A stretch of 64,000 bases of DNA from JAKFYM01 sp964416595 (GTDB taxonomy: Bacteria; Bdellovibrionota; UBA1018; CAIPTA01), in NCBI GenBank assembly GCA_964416595.1, contig CAYQES010000009.1, forward strand, positions 1 through 64,000, in the 5' to 3' direction. The translations under genes were made by a program, and so were the position numbers. This document shows, piece by piece, positions 34,181 to 43,360 of the stretch. Below the pieces are notes generated by a model. That model was not told where the DNA came from and searched no databases. It saw nothing but the letters and a program-made list of their open reading frames with translations. Within the stretch, counting starts at the first letter, position 1. The number at the start of each line of letters is the position of its first letter.

Positions 34181-34531
34181 ATGAAACAAGTTTTGATAGT
34201 AGATGATGAAAAAATCATTTCCGCTAGCCTGCAAAGAGTATTAATAAAGCGTGGCCACCAAGTGCTTGTGGCCAATAATGGCTTAGAAGCCATTCAGCGC
34301 ATTAATGAAGCCCCTTCCCTAGATTTTTTATTTATTGATCTACTGATGCCCGAAATCGGCGGCGGAGAAGTATTAGATTACGCTAAAAAGAAATTTCCCC
34401 GGGCAAAAATTTTTATGATGACAGCCTACGGTGATATTTCTGTGCGGGAAGATTTAATTTCTCGTGGAGCCGTAACTGTGCTCGCCAAGCCCTTCGACGA
34501 TATTTTAAGCATCCCTGATTTACTAGAATAG
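34181..34531 (+). CDS. single-domain response regulator (CheY-like receiver)
   Basis: This 116-residue receiver domain has the acidic pair LIVDDEK (D8, D9), the phospho-acceptor in FLFIDLLMPE (about residue 52), a switch Thr in MMTAYGD and the conserved Lys in LAKPFDD. There is no output domain, so it signals by protein contact or phosphorelay. It lies 6 bases after the histidine kinase gene. Its stop is only 3 bases from the convergent nuoN stop. Confidence 0.92.
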   Translation: MKQVLIVDDEKIISASLQRVLIKRGHQVLVANNGLEAIQRINEAPSLDFLFIDLLMPEIGGGEVLDYAKKKFPRAKIFMMTAYGDISVREDLISRGAVTVLAKPFDDILSIPDLLE

Positions 34532-34534
34532 CCG

Positions 34535-36034
34535 CTAAAAAATCGCGGCCTTCTGCACCGCGTGTAATAGTGCGCCTGGAAATAATCCGTAATTCAGAGT
34601 GAGAAATAAACAAACCGCAATAGCCGCATAGGCAAATTTTGAGGCCGTAAATGGCAAGGTATGCTGGCCTTCGCTCATATACATCAACACCACAATCCGC
34701 AAATAATAAAACACAGAAACGGCGCTTGTGAGCACGGCAATTAACACCAATAAAGTTTCACCAGCTTCAAGTGCACCCGTGAACAAATAATACTTTCCCA
34801 CAAAACCTGCAGTGGGAGGAAATCCTCCTAAACTTAAAAGGAAAACCGTGAGCGCCGCAGCTACCATGGGGCGCTTTTTCCCGAGTCCCACCAAATTAGG
34901 CAAAGTAAGAGAGTTGTCATCTTTTCCAGCAAAAAGGCAAAAGAGGGTGAACGCACCAATGTTCATGGCAATGTAAGCCACCAAATAAAATACTATCCCA
35001 GAGTAGCCCACTTTGGGGCCAGCCAAGATTCCAACCAATAAATAGCCTGTATGGGCGATAGCCGAGTAAGCCATCAAACGCTTCACATTGGTTTGCATCA
35101 GCGCCACAAAATTACCAAAGAGCATGGTGAGAAGTGCAAGCCACCAAATCATTCCGTGAGCCATGCCCTGCATATCGGACCAAAGCATCTGGCCCTGGTT
35201 GCCGAGCACACCAACACTCACTCGCACTAAAGCAGCAAAAACTGCGGCCTTAAGGGCCGTAGCCATATAAGAAGTAATATTGGAAGGAGCCCCTTCATAC
35301 ACATCAGGAGTCCACATATGAAAGGGAGCTGCGGCCCCCTTAAAGAAAAAGCCCACTAGCAGCAGCACCATACCTGTAACCAATAGGGGATTGGTTAGAG
35401 CCTGGGGATTTTGGCTCAAGAGTTGAGAGATCTGTGCAATTTTTGTGGTGTTTAAGGCGCCATAAATAAGGGCGGTGCCATATAAATACACAGCTGCCGC
35501 CACTCCGCCCATCACAAAATATTTAATAGAAGCTTCATTGCTTTTGGCATTCATGCGGCGCAAACCCACCAATACATACACCATTAAGCTCATGAGCTCT
35601 AAAGAAACGAAGAGCGTGATCAACTCTACCGACGAAGCCAACAACATCATACCCAAGGTGGCAGAGAGCAGAATGGGATAAAATTCCGAATAGTGAATTT
35701 CCGATTCTTCTAAATAAGAGTAAGAGCCTAGAAAAACTAAAAGAGTAGTGGCTAATAATAGAATATTAAAAAAAGAGCCAAAATAATCTAGCGCTAGGGA
35801 GCCACCAAAAACTTGGATCGGTTCTTTTACCCAATAGAGAGCTGTCCACGCTCCGGAGGCCACCACCACTAAACAGGAGAAAAGAAAAATAGGTAATTTG
35901 CTACGGCTGCTAACCGAAGTGGTAGCCAAAAGCATGGAAAGCAAAATTCCCACCGTCATGATCAAAAACGGACCCAATCCCATCCACTGGGCGTCTGTTA
36001 GCGTCAGGTTCTGGGCATTAATCGTGGTTAGCAT
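34535..36034 (-). CDS. nuoN: NADH-quinone oxidoreductase subunit N
   Basis: This 499-residue antiporter-like membrane subunit of complex I has about 14 predicted helices. The proton-channel residues are present: the TM5 glutamate in FVSLELMSLMVYVLVG and the TM7 lysine in FFFKGAAAPFHMWTPDVYEG. It is the last gene of the canonical nuo set and overlaps nuoM by 17 bases. The end is convergent with the response regulator gene, leaving no room for a terminator between them. Confidence 0.97.
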   Translation of the reverse strand: MLTTINAQNLTLTDAQWMGLGPFLIMTVGILLSMLLATTSVSSRSKLPIFLFSCLVVVASGAWTALYWVKEPIQVFGGSLALDYFGSFFNILLLATTLLVFLGSYSYLEESEIHYSEFYPILLSATLGMMLLASSVELITLFVSLELMSLMVYVLVGLRRMNAKSNEASIKYFVMGGVAAAVYLYGTALIYGALNTTKIAQISQLLSQNPQALTNPLLVTGMVLLLVGFFFKGAAAPFHMWTPDVYEGAPSNITSYMATALKAAVFAALVRVSVGVLGNQGQMLWSDMQGMAHGMIWWLALLTMLFGNFVALMQTNVKRLMAYSAIAHTGYLLVGILAGPKVGYSGIVFYLVAYIAMNIGAFTLFCLFAGKDDNSLTLPNLVGLGKKRPMVAAALTVFLLSLGGFPPTAGFVGKYYLFTGALEAGETLLVLIAVLTSAVSVFYYLRIVVLMYMSEGQHTLPFTASKFAYAAIAVCLFLTLNYGLFPGALLHAVQKAAIF

Positions 36035-37571
36035 GGCGCTCTACCTTTCCTGTGGAGGCTTCCTGGGAACTACTGATCGTGATGCGTTTAGTAAATTCCT
36101 TGATCGAAGGCTCCATCCGATCGAAAAACATTTTGGGGTATAGACCCATCACAAAAATAAGGGCGATCAGAGGCGCGAGATACAAAAACTCCCGTAAGTT
36201 AATGTCTGTTAGGCCTTTAGATTTTTCTGCGTCCACGGTGCCGAACAAAATTCGTTGGCAAAGCCAAAGCATATATACTGCTCCCAAAATCACGCCTGTG
36301 CCGGCAACGGCTGTCCAAACAGGATGGGCCAAGAAAGATCCCTGCAGAATCAAAAATTCACCCACAAAACCATTGGTTCCCGGAAGAGCAATCGAGCTAA
36401 AAGTAACAATCAAAAGAATGATGGAATAAAGCGGCAAGGTTTTCGCGAGGCCACTATACGCCTTAATTTCCCGAGTGTGTTTGCGTTCATACAAAATTCC
36501 TACCAATAGGAAGAGCGCGCCTGTAGAAACCCCGTGGTTGAGCATTTGGTAGATGGAACCAGTCACACCGATTTGATTGAGAGCAAAAAGACCCAACACC
36601 ACATAGCCCATATGGGAAACGGAACTATAGGCCACAAGTTTTTTGATATCGTCTTGGCCAATAGCCAAACATGCTCCATACACCACAGCAATGGCTGAAA
36701 TTCCCATCATCCAAGGAGAAACAATGGGTAAAACAGAAACAGCCATGGGCATAGCAAAACGCACTAAACCATAACCGCCCAATTTTAGTAATACCCCGGC
36801 CAAAATCACAGAGCCACCCGTGGGCGCCTGCACGTGGGCATCAGGCAACCAGGTGTGTAGAGGAAACAGCGGAACTTTGATGGCAAAGGCTAGGGTGAAA
36901 GCTAAAAAGATTAACCCTTGCGCCGAAAGAATACTTTCACCCGGCAAGCTCAATCGCAACACATCAGCTAAACCAGCAGAATAAAATCCGAATTGTGCTT
37001 TTGTCTGTAACACCAAATAGATGATTGCCACTAACATCGGCACAGAACCCACGAAAGTATAAAGCAGGAATTTTTGGGCGGCGTAGATGCGATCTTTACT
37101 GCCCCAAATACCGATCAAGAAAAACATCGGGATCAGCATGGCTTCCCAGAAAACATAGAACAAAAAGAGATCGAGGGCTAAAAAAGCGCCGAGCACGCTG
37201 GCTTCTAGCACCAGCATGAAAAAGAGGTATTTTTTCACGCCTTGTTCCACAGCATGCCAGGCGGACAAAACAATGATGGGCACCAGGAAAGTGGTGAGCA
37301 GTACTAAGTAGAGGCTAATTCCGTCCATGCCAAGGTTGTATTTAATGCCCAAGGCTGGCAACCAATCTTTTTGCACAGCGAACTGATAGCCGCCATTGGT
37401 TTGGTCAAAGCCGCTATAAATAACTAAAGACAAAACGAAAATTCCTAAAGAACCAACCAAGCTTAACCAACGGGCCCAATTATCTTTAGGAGTAGCCAAA
37501 ACCAAAACACCTAAAACAAGCGGGCTAAATATCAGACAGCTGAGGATATGTTCACCAAACAAAGTCGCCAT
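36018..37571 (-). CDS. nuoM: NADH-quinone oxidoreductase subunit M
   Basis: From the ATG at 37571 (GGGAG 8 bases upstream; the TTG at 37577 is too close) this is a 517-residue antiporter-like subunit. It has the TM5 glutamate in FYVFWEAMLIPMFFLIG and the TM7 lysine in FAIKVPLFPLHTWLPDAH. GVLLKLGGYGL carries the TM8 lysine. These residues contrast with the diverged M-type paralogues encoded at 49-52 kb. It pumps protons as part of the membrane arm. Confidence 0.97.
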   Translation of the reverse strand: MATLFGEHILSCLIFSPLVLGVLVLATPKDNWARWLSLVGSLGIFVLSLVIYSGFDQTNGGYQFAVQKDWLPALGIKYNLGMDGISLYLVLLTTFLVPIIVLSAWHAVEQGVKKYLFFMLVLEASVLGAFLALDLFLFYVFWEAMLIPMFFLIGIWGSKDRIYAAQKFLLYTFVGSVPMLVAIIYLVLQTKAQFGFYSAGLADVLRLSLPGESILSAQGLIFLAFTLAFAIKVPLFPLHTWLPDAHVQAPTGGSVILAGVLLKLGGYGLVRFAMPMAVSVLPIVSPWMMGISAIAVVYGACLAIGQDDIKKLVAYSSVSHMGYVVLGLFALNQIGVTGSIYQMLNHGVSTGALFLLVGILYERKHTREIKAYSGLAKTLPLYSIILLIVTFSSIALPGTNGFVGEFLILQGSFLAHPVWTAVAGTGVILGAVYMLWLCQRILFGTVDAEKSKGLTDINLREFLYLAPLIALIFVMGLYPKMFFDRMEPSIKEFTKRITISSSQEASTGKVERHANHD

Positions 37572-37583
37572 GTTCAACGCTCC

Positions 37584-39524
37584 CTAGAATACCCGCAAAA
37601 CCAAGATGGCCATTAAAGCCAACATCGCTAACACAAAAGCAGCCAAATAATGCTCCAAACGGCCCGTATGCACCCGCCGGAGCATTTGCCCAGAGAAGCG
37701 GGAAACTGTGGCCGTTAACAATACAGCTCCATCAATCACTACCACATCTATTACCTTCCAGAGAAAGAGGGAAAAACGGTAGATGGGTTTCACAATCACA
37801 GCATCGTAAAATTCATTCAAATAATAGCTGTTAAACAAAAATGCTGTGAGCGGCCCATCTTTTTGCGAGGCTGGGTTTTTGGAAAAAAGCACATGGGCCA
37901 TATACAAACAACCCAATGCAACTACTACGGAAATGGATAACAATCCCCACTCCATGGCCACAGTGCCGTGGCCCAAGTTGGCGGGCACGATACCTGATAA
38001 TAAATTTTCCAAATAATTATGAATGGTGTGGCCACCAATAAAATGAGGAATACTCAAGAAGCCGCCAAAGGTGGCAAGCACGGCGAGAATCATCAATGGG
38101 ATTGTCATCACCAAAGGAGATTCATGCAGGTGATGGCGCACTTTTTCTGAAGAGCGATTTTTCCCGTGGAAAGTCATCACTACTAAGCGTCCCATATACG
38201 TTGCGGTTAATCCTGCTGTGGCTAAACCCACAATATAAAAAGGGAGACCGCCCAAGGGGCTCGAAAAGGTTTGCCAGAGAATTTCGTCTTTAGAAAAAAA
38301 CCCGGAGAAAATCGGCACACCGGAGATGGCCAAAGTGCCGGCCACGAATGTCCAGTACGTAATGGGCATATATTCTTTCAAGCCGCCCATTTTCCGCATG
38401 TCTTGCTCGCCATCGCAAGCATGGATCACGGAACCGGAACCAAGGAACATCAACGCTTTAAAAAAAGCGTGGGTGATCAAATGAAATACAGCCACGGTGT
38501 AAGCCCCCACACCCACGGCGAGGAACATATACCCCAATTGGCTCACTGTAGAGTACGCGAGAACCTTTTTAATATCTGTTTGCACGATAGCAATCGTGGC
38601 GGAAACAAAAGCTGTGAGTAGTGCTACGACCGCAATCACTTGGGAAGTAAAGGGCGTGAGGCTATAAAGAAAACCCAAACGGCAGCACATATACACCCCG
38701 GCCGTAACCATGGTAGCTGCGTGGATGAGCGCAGAAACGGGAGTGGGGCCGGCCATAGCATCGGGCAACCAAACAAAGAGAGGGATCTGTGCAGATTTAC
38801 CGGCCGCTCCCACAAATAGGAGCAAGGTAATCACGGTGAGGGCACCAATGCCCGCTTCCACAGAAACACTAGCCAATGCTTCCTTTAACTCCATGAAATC
38901 CAAGGTGTGGAAATGCATAAACAGCAAAAACATTCCCAACAGAAACCCGAGATCGCCCACTCTGTTCACGATGAAGGCTTTTTTTCCGGCCTTGGCTTTT
39001 TCAATGTCGTCGAACCAAAAACCAATCAGAAGATAAGAGCATAAGCCCACACCTTCCCAACCAATAAATAGAATGGGTAAGCTGGCGCCCAAAATTAGCA
39101 CCAACATGGAAGCCATAAACATATTCAAATACGTAAAATAGCGGGCGGGATTGCCATCGTGGCTCATATAGCCCACGGAATACAAATGAATCAAAAAGCC
39201 AACGCCAGTTACTACTAAGCAAAGGATGCCGGACAATCCGTCCATACGAAACTTCATGGGGATATTGAAATCGCCAACCTGGATCCAAGGAAATACCGTT
39301 TGCTCAAAAGCAGAAGAAACGCCTTCCTTTCCCGTAAGCCTTAAATATAGGGAAATGGCCATCAAAAATCCGCCGAACACGCAGGCACTGGCTATAACTC
39401 CCGCAGCCACTCCGGGGATCCTCGGCATTTTTTTCCAGGGAATGGCTCCGAATAAACCATTGATCATGGCTCCCAGGAGGGGAAGGAAAATAATCCAGCC
39501 CAAAAGACTTGTCTGTTCCGCCAT
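37584..39524 (-). CDS. nuoL: NADH-quinone oxidoreductase subunit L
   Basis: This 646-residue distal antiporter-like subunit has a C-terminal lateral helix region. Seen are FIGWEGVGLCSYLLIGFW (TM5 Glu), VGAAGKSAQIPLFVWLPDAMAG (TM7 Lys), PVSALIHAATMVTAGVYM, and a long C-terminal amphipathic segment before the last membrane helix. AAGGA lies 6 bases before the ATG. The length is normal, without the insertion found in two-M complexes. Confidence 0.97.
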   Translation of the reverse strand: MAEQTSLLGWIIFLPLLGAMINGLFGAIPWKKMPRIPGVAAGVIASACVFGGFLMAISLYLRLTGKEGVSSAFEQTVFPWIQVGDFNIPMKFRMDGLSGILCLVVTGVGFLIHLYSVGYMSHDGNPARYFTYLNMFMASMLVLILGASLPILFIGWEGVGLCSYLLIGFWFDDIEKAKAGKKAFIVNRVGDLGFLLGMFLLFMHFHTLDFMELKEALASVSVEAGIGALTVITLLLFVGAAGKSAQIPLFVWLPDAMAGPTPVSALIHAATMVTAGVYMCCRLGFLYSLTPFTSQVIAVVALLTAFVSATIAIVQTDIKKVLAYSTVSQLGYMFLAVGVGAYTVAVFHLITHAFFKALMFLGSGSVIHACDGEQDMRKMGGLKEYMPITYWTFVAGTLAISGVPIFSGFFSKDEILWQTFSSPLGGLPFYIVGLATAGLTATYMGRLVVMTFHGKNRSSEKVRHHLHESPLVMTIPLMILAVLATFGGFLSIPHFIGGHTIHNYLENLLSGIVPANLGHGTVAMEWGLLSISVVVALGCLYMAHVLFSKNPASQKDGPLTAFLFNSYYLNEFYDAVIVKPIYRFSLFLWKVIDVVVIDGAVLLTATVSRFSGQMLRRVHTGRLEHYLAAFVLAMLALMAILVLRVF

Positions 39525-39525
39525 A

Positions 39526-39843
39526 CTATTCCTTCATTAAATTCAATTTACCGGTGCCAACTTCTTTTAAATTTCGAAAGAGCGCAATTAGCAACCCTAA
39601 ACCCACGGCTCCCTCGGCCGCAGCCACAACTACAATAAAAAACACCATCAACTGGCCATTCATATCTTGGTTAACCCTAGCGAAAGTAACCATAGTGAGG
39701 TTAACGGCCGTTAACATAAGCTCAATGCACATCAACACGGCGATCAGGCTTCGGCGCAACATAATGCCACCCAAACCGATAGAAAAAAGTGCTGCACCCG
39801 TGAGCAAAGCCGGCAAGGCTAAGGGATCCGTATATGCACCCAT
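39526..39843 (-). CDS. nuoK: NADH-quinone oxidoreductase subunit K
   Basis: This 105-residue, three-helix subunit retains both conserved membrane glutamates: in LMCIELMLTAVNL and in VVVAAAEGAVGLGL. These carry protons between the antiporter subunits and the quinone site. It is adjacent to nuoJ with no gap. Confidence 0.96.
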   Translation of the reverse strand: MGAYTDPLALPALLTGAALFSIGLGGIMLRRSLIAVLMCIELMLTAVNLTMVTFARVNQDMNGQLMVFFIVVVAAAEGAVGLGLLIALFRNLKEVGTGKLNLMKE

Positions 39844-40380
39844 TTAATCCACCTTTCTTTTTGCGAGCACCACTGCACCCACAATCGCCACCGACAACAA
39901 CATGCCCACCACTAAAAAGGGCAATATATAGTCAGAGAACATCACTTCGGAAACCACACGAACATTGCCCCCATGGGCTTCAATGGCTTCAGGAGTAAAA
40001 TTGCCCTTAGTGGGAGAGGGTGACCCCCTCATAAAAACAAAACCCATGAACAGTAAAAATGCGCCACCCAAACCAATAGGGATCGGCCAAAATGCTTTAC
40101 TGGTAGGCCAATCGATTTCCACTTGCTCAATGCTAAGAAGCATAATCACGAACACAAACAGCACCATGATGGCGCCCGCGTACACCAACACTTGCACGGC
40201 GGAAATAAAATAAGCTTCCTGCATGGCAAAAATACCAGCCACATTCAAAAGCACCAAAATCAGAGAGAATGCGCTGGAAACGGGATTCTTAAGAACAATC
40301 ACTCCGAGCCCGCAGAGAACAGAGAGAATACAAAAAACAATAAAGAGCACATTAGGCAGAGCCTGGATAAGTTCCATCAT
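39844..40380 (-). CDS. nuoJ: NADH-quinone oxidoreductase subunit J
   Basis: This 178-residue, five-helix membrane subunit has the family start (VLFIVFCILSVLCGLGVIVLKNPVSSAF) and the TM3 region EAYFISAVQVLVYAGAIMVLFVFVIML, which contains the pi-bulge important for coupling. It overlaps nuoI by four bases. Confidence 0.96.
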   Translation of the reverse strand: MMELIQALPNVLFIVFCILSVLCGLGVIVLKNPVSSAFSLILVLLNVAGIFAMQEAYFISAVQVLVYAGAIMVLFVFVIMLLSIEQVEIDWPTSKAFWPIPIGLGGAFLLFMGFVFMRGSPSPTKGNFTPEAIEAHGGNVRVVSEVMFSDYILPFLVVGMLLSVAIVGAVVLAKRKVD

Positions 40381-40820
40381 TTCTTTGACCTCTGGATCAG
40401 GAGGAAATCTTTGTCATATACGCGGCGTTCGTAATCGGCCATCTCATAGATATTAGAAAGCTTGATGGCGTCTTTCGGACAAGCTTCTTCACAGAAACCG
40501 CAGAAGCAGCAACGTAAAATATCAATTTCAAATTTCACAGGGTATTTTTCTTTGTCCGGGCGCTCACCAGCTTCAATGTGAATGCAATCCGCCGGGCAAA
40601 CCGTGGGGCAAAGCATGCAGGCCGTGCAGTTTTCCACTCCATTCACGGATTTAATAAAATGTTGGCCGCGGTAGCGGGGGGAATATTGCCGGCGTTGCTC
40701 GGGGTATTGGTACGTGATGTTCTTACCAAAGAACCAATTTTTCATGGTGATTACGATGCCAGTTAGAATCTCCAGCAGGTAAAATCTTTGAAAGAGGCCG
40801 TGCTCTCTTTTTATCAACAT
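40377..40820 (-). CDS. nuoI: NADH-quinone oxidoreductase subunit I (2x 4Fe-4S)
   Basis: This 147-residue ferredoxin-like subunit holds clusters N6a and N6b. Two full motifs are seen: CTACMLCPTVCP and CCFCGFCEEACP. It passes electrons from NuoG to NuoB. The N-terminal helix (about 1-30) anchors it to the membrane arm. It is located between nuoH and nuoJ as usual. Confidence 0.97.
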   Translation of the reverse strand: MLIKREHGLFQRFYLLEILTGIVITMKNWFFGKNITYQYPEQRRQYSPRYRGQHFIKSVNGVENCTACMLCPTVCPADCIHIEAGERPDKEKYPVKFEIDILRCCFCGFCEEACPKDAIKLSNIYEMADYERRVYDKDFLLIQRSKK

Positions 40821-40829
40821 AAAATCTCC

Positions 40830-41924
40830 CTACCTTGCACCAAAAGCGATCACCAAAGCCGTGATCACGATATTGGCCAAGGATAATGGCACCAATACTT
40901 TCCAGCCGAGCCACATCAACTGGTCATAGCGAAAACGTGGCAGGGTGAAACGAATCACGATGAAAAACAACATGAAGAGAATCACTTTTGTCCAAAAGGC
41001 TAGCACTTGGGCGGCTACTACACCCCAGTAAAGCAATTGATCGGTGAGTCCCATTTGCGTGAGCAACCACTCAGCTCCTGGAGCTTGCCATCCACCCAAA
41101 AAGAATGTGGCCACCAAACCGCTGGCCGTAATCATATGGGCATACTCGGCCATGAAAAACAGACTCCACTTCATGCCGCCATACTCTAGGTGATAACCGG
41201 CCACGATCTCCGCTTCGCCTTCTGGCAAATCGAATGGCAAGCGGTTCGTTTCGGCAAAGGCGGCCACGATGAAGATCAATGCGGCCAAAGGCTGCAGGAA
41301 AATGCCCCAATTAGGCAAAAAGGAAAGATCGTAGCCAAAAAGTAGCAATCCGCCTGCTTGGGATTGGGCAATGTGCATAAGATCCACGGAATCGTAAGTC
41401 ATGATCACGGAAACCAGGCTCAAGCCCATGGCTAATTCATAACTGATCATTTGCGCCGTGGAACGTAAGCCCCCCAACATGGAATATTTATTATTCGATG
41501 CCCAGGAAGCCACGATGATTCCATAAACAGCCAAAGAAGAAATAGAAGTGGCGTAAAGAAAACCTACATTCAAAGTGGAAAGCTGCAAAGCCACTGGCAC
41601 GCCTTGGATATCGATCACGGGGCCAAAAGGAACCACTACGAATGTCATGAACGCAGGCACAACACAGATGCCTGGAGCCAAGAGGTAGTACCACTTGCGC
41701 ACATGATCCGGCACCAGATCCTCTTTAAAAATAAATTTCACTGCGTCTGCTAAAGATTGCAACAAACCAAACGGACCCACGCGATTAGGCCCCGTACGAT
41801 TTTGCATCCAAGAGCAAATGCGACGCTCGGCCCAGGCCATGATCGGAGCGGTATGCAATAACACGATAAGCACCAAAGCCAACTTTGCGGCCATGGCATA
41901 GAGCTGAATATTGAAAGTGGTCAT
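40830..41924 (-). CDS. nuoH: NADH-quinone oxidoreductase subunit H
   Basis: From the ATG at 41924 (GTG at 41930 is an alternative) this is a 364-residue, eight-helix subunit that forms the quinone chamber. Key motifs are AERRICSWMQNRTGPNRVGPFG near the N-terminus and the glutamate-rich loop ETNRLPFDLPEGEAEIVAGY. Both are intact, unlike the paralogue at 55-56 kb. Confidence 0.97.
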   Translation of the reverse strand: MTTFNIQLYAMAAKLALVLIVLLHTAPIMAWAERRICSWMQNRTGPNRVGPFGLLQSLADAVKFIFKEDLVPDHVRKWYYLLAPGICVVPAFMTFVVVPFGPVIDIQGVPVALQLSTLNVGFLYATSISSLAVYGIIVASWASNNKYSMLGGLRSTAQMISYELAMGLSLVSVIMTYDSVDLMHIAQSQAGGLLLFGYDLSFLPNWGIFLQPLAALIFIVAAFAETNRLPFDLPEGEAEIVAGYHLEYGGMKWSLFFMAEYAHMITASGLVATFFLGGWQAPGAEWLLTQMGLTDQLLYWGVVAAQVLAFWTKVILFMLFFIVIRFTLPRFRYDQLMWLGWKVLVPLSLANIVITALVIAFGAR

Positions 41925-41933
41925 TTCCACGGC

Positions 41934-43349
41934 TTAGCTCACTTTCCTAGGCACTTCTAACAGTGCTCCCAGCAACATATCCAGGGGGCGCGCCATGCCC
42001 ACGGGCGGAATAGCTGCGTGAAACGATTGTTTCATGCCCTTGTAATTCACAAAGGTGCCAGATTTTTCATAGGTAGAGGGGCCGGGGAGAATGAAAGAAT
42101 AACCCAAGAGCTCTTCCTTCAAGAAAACGCCTAGGCCAATGGATTTTTTTGCCTGCTTCGCAAGGCCATAGGGCGGGCGCACTTTGCCCGCGCTTACAAA
42201 CACACAAAGGTCATATTTTTTAGGGTCAAAGGCTGAAGCAGATTTAAAGCCGGCTTCTTCTAAGCCCTTCAGGTTAGGGGATTTGTCTTTACGACGGAGC
42301 AAATGATCGATCGCTTCGTCTTCGGAACTTTTAGCCACTGTGGCGCTGTAAGCGAAAAATTCCGCAGAAGGAAATGCTTTTTTCAGAGCTGCAGCTTCTT
42401 CTAAACTCGCATCGGCGCAAACAAAGAAAGCAACCGTCTTGGCGGATTTCAATATTTCCCGCACCGGCGCCATCGCTTCCCCCCACAACATGCCCTTAGG
42501 GGTGCCATCTCGTAAATCTGTGGGACCAAAAACCCGAGAAGGTGAGTGCACATGATGGAAACCATAGCGGCCCTCATCACACATCCACCATTTATTCACT
42601 TCCATATTCACGCGGGGTTCGAGGCGATACAAAATGTTTCCGTCTTGGGCCGAAGTGATATTGCACCCTTGCGAACAACCATCACAAACGCCTTCGGCGG
42701 ATTTTAAATACCAAACCCGCTTTTTGAAACGGAAGTCTTTAGTGGTTAGAGATCCCACCGGGCAAACATCCGCCAAACCGCCAGCGTAAGCTGTTTGCAG
42801 GGGCTTATTATCGATCGTGATAATTTCCGTATTATTGCCTCTTTGCTCGGCGATCATTTCGTGGATTTGCCCTACTTCGTCGCAATAACGAATGCAACGG
42901 GTGCAATGAATGCAGCGGTTCATGTTCTTCTTGATGGAGGGGCCCATGTCCACGTCGATATAAGTGCGACGGAAAAAATCGTAGCGGGTGTCTTCATTAC
43001 CGTGTTTGTAACTATATTCCTGCAAGCTGCATTCACCCGCTTGGTCACAAATAGGGCAATCCAGGGGGTGATTGGCCAAAAGAAATTCTTGCACTCCGGC
43101 TACGGATTTTTTTACTTTTTCTGAAGTGGTGCTCACCTTCATGCCGTCAGCACAAGGAGTAGAACAAGCAGTTACCAACTTCCGCTGACCTTCCACTTCC
43201 ACCAAACACATCCGGCATTGGGCCACAATCGACAAGCCCTCATGGTAACAGTAGCGAGGAATATGATTCTTAGCACGGGCAGCAACGTCGATAATTTTTT
43301 CCCCGGCTTTGAACTCTACCTGTACGCCATCTACGATAATATTAGGCAT
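41934..43349 (-). CDS. nuoG: NADH-quinone oxidoreductase subunit G, short form
   Basis: This 471-residue subunit carries a 2Fe-2S site (RYCYHEGLSIVAQCRMCLVEVEG, then TACSTPC). An HxxxCxxCxxxxxC site follows (HPLDCPICDQAGEC), then CIHCTRCIRYC and the N7-type set VCDGCSQGC plus a Cys 28 positions later in WWMCDEGR. The molybdopterin-oxidoreductase-like C-terminal region is reduced to about 200 residues (typical NuoG is about 700-900), yet the N7 ligands remain. Confidence 0.95.
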   Translation of the reverse strand: MPNIIVDGVQVEFKAGEKIIDVAARAKNHIPRYCYHEGLSIVAQCRMCLVEVEGQRKLVTACSTPCADGMKVSTTSEKVKKSVAGVQEFLLANHPLDCPICDQAGECSLQEYSYKHGNEDTRYDFFRRTYIDVDMGPSIKKNMNRCIHCTRCIRYCDEVGQIHEMIAEQRGNNTEIITIDNKPLQTAYAGGLADVCPVGSLTTKDFRFKKRVWYLKSAEGVCDGCSQGCNITSAQDGNILYRLEPRVNMEVNKWWMCDEGRYGFHHVHSPSRVFGPTDLRDGTPKGMLWGEAMAPVREILKSAKTVAFFVCADASLEEAAALKKAFPSAEFFAYSATVAKSSEDEAIDHLLRRKDKSPNLKGLEEAGFKSASAFDPKKYDLCVFVSAGKVRPPYGLAKQAKKSIGLGVFLKEELLGYSFILPGPSTYEKSGTFVNYKGMKQSFHAAIPPVGMARPLDMLLGALLEVPRKVS

Positions 43350-43360
43350 TTACATCACCT

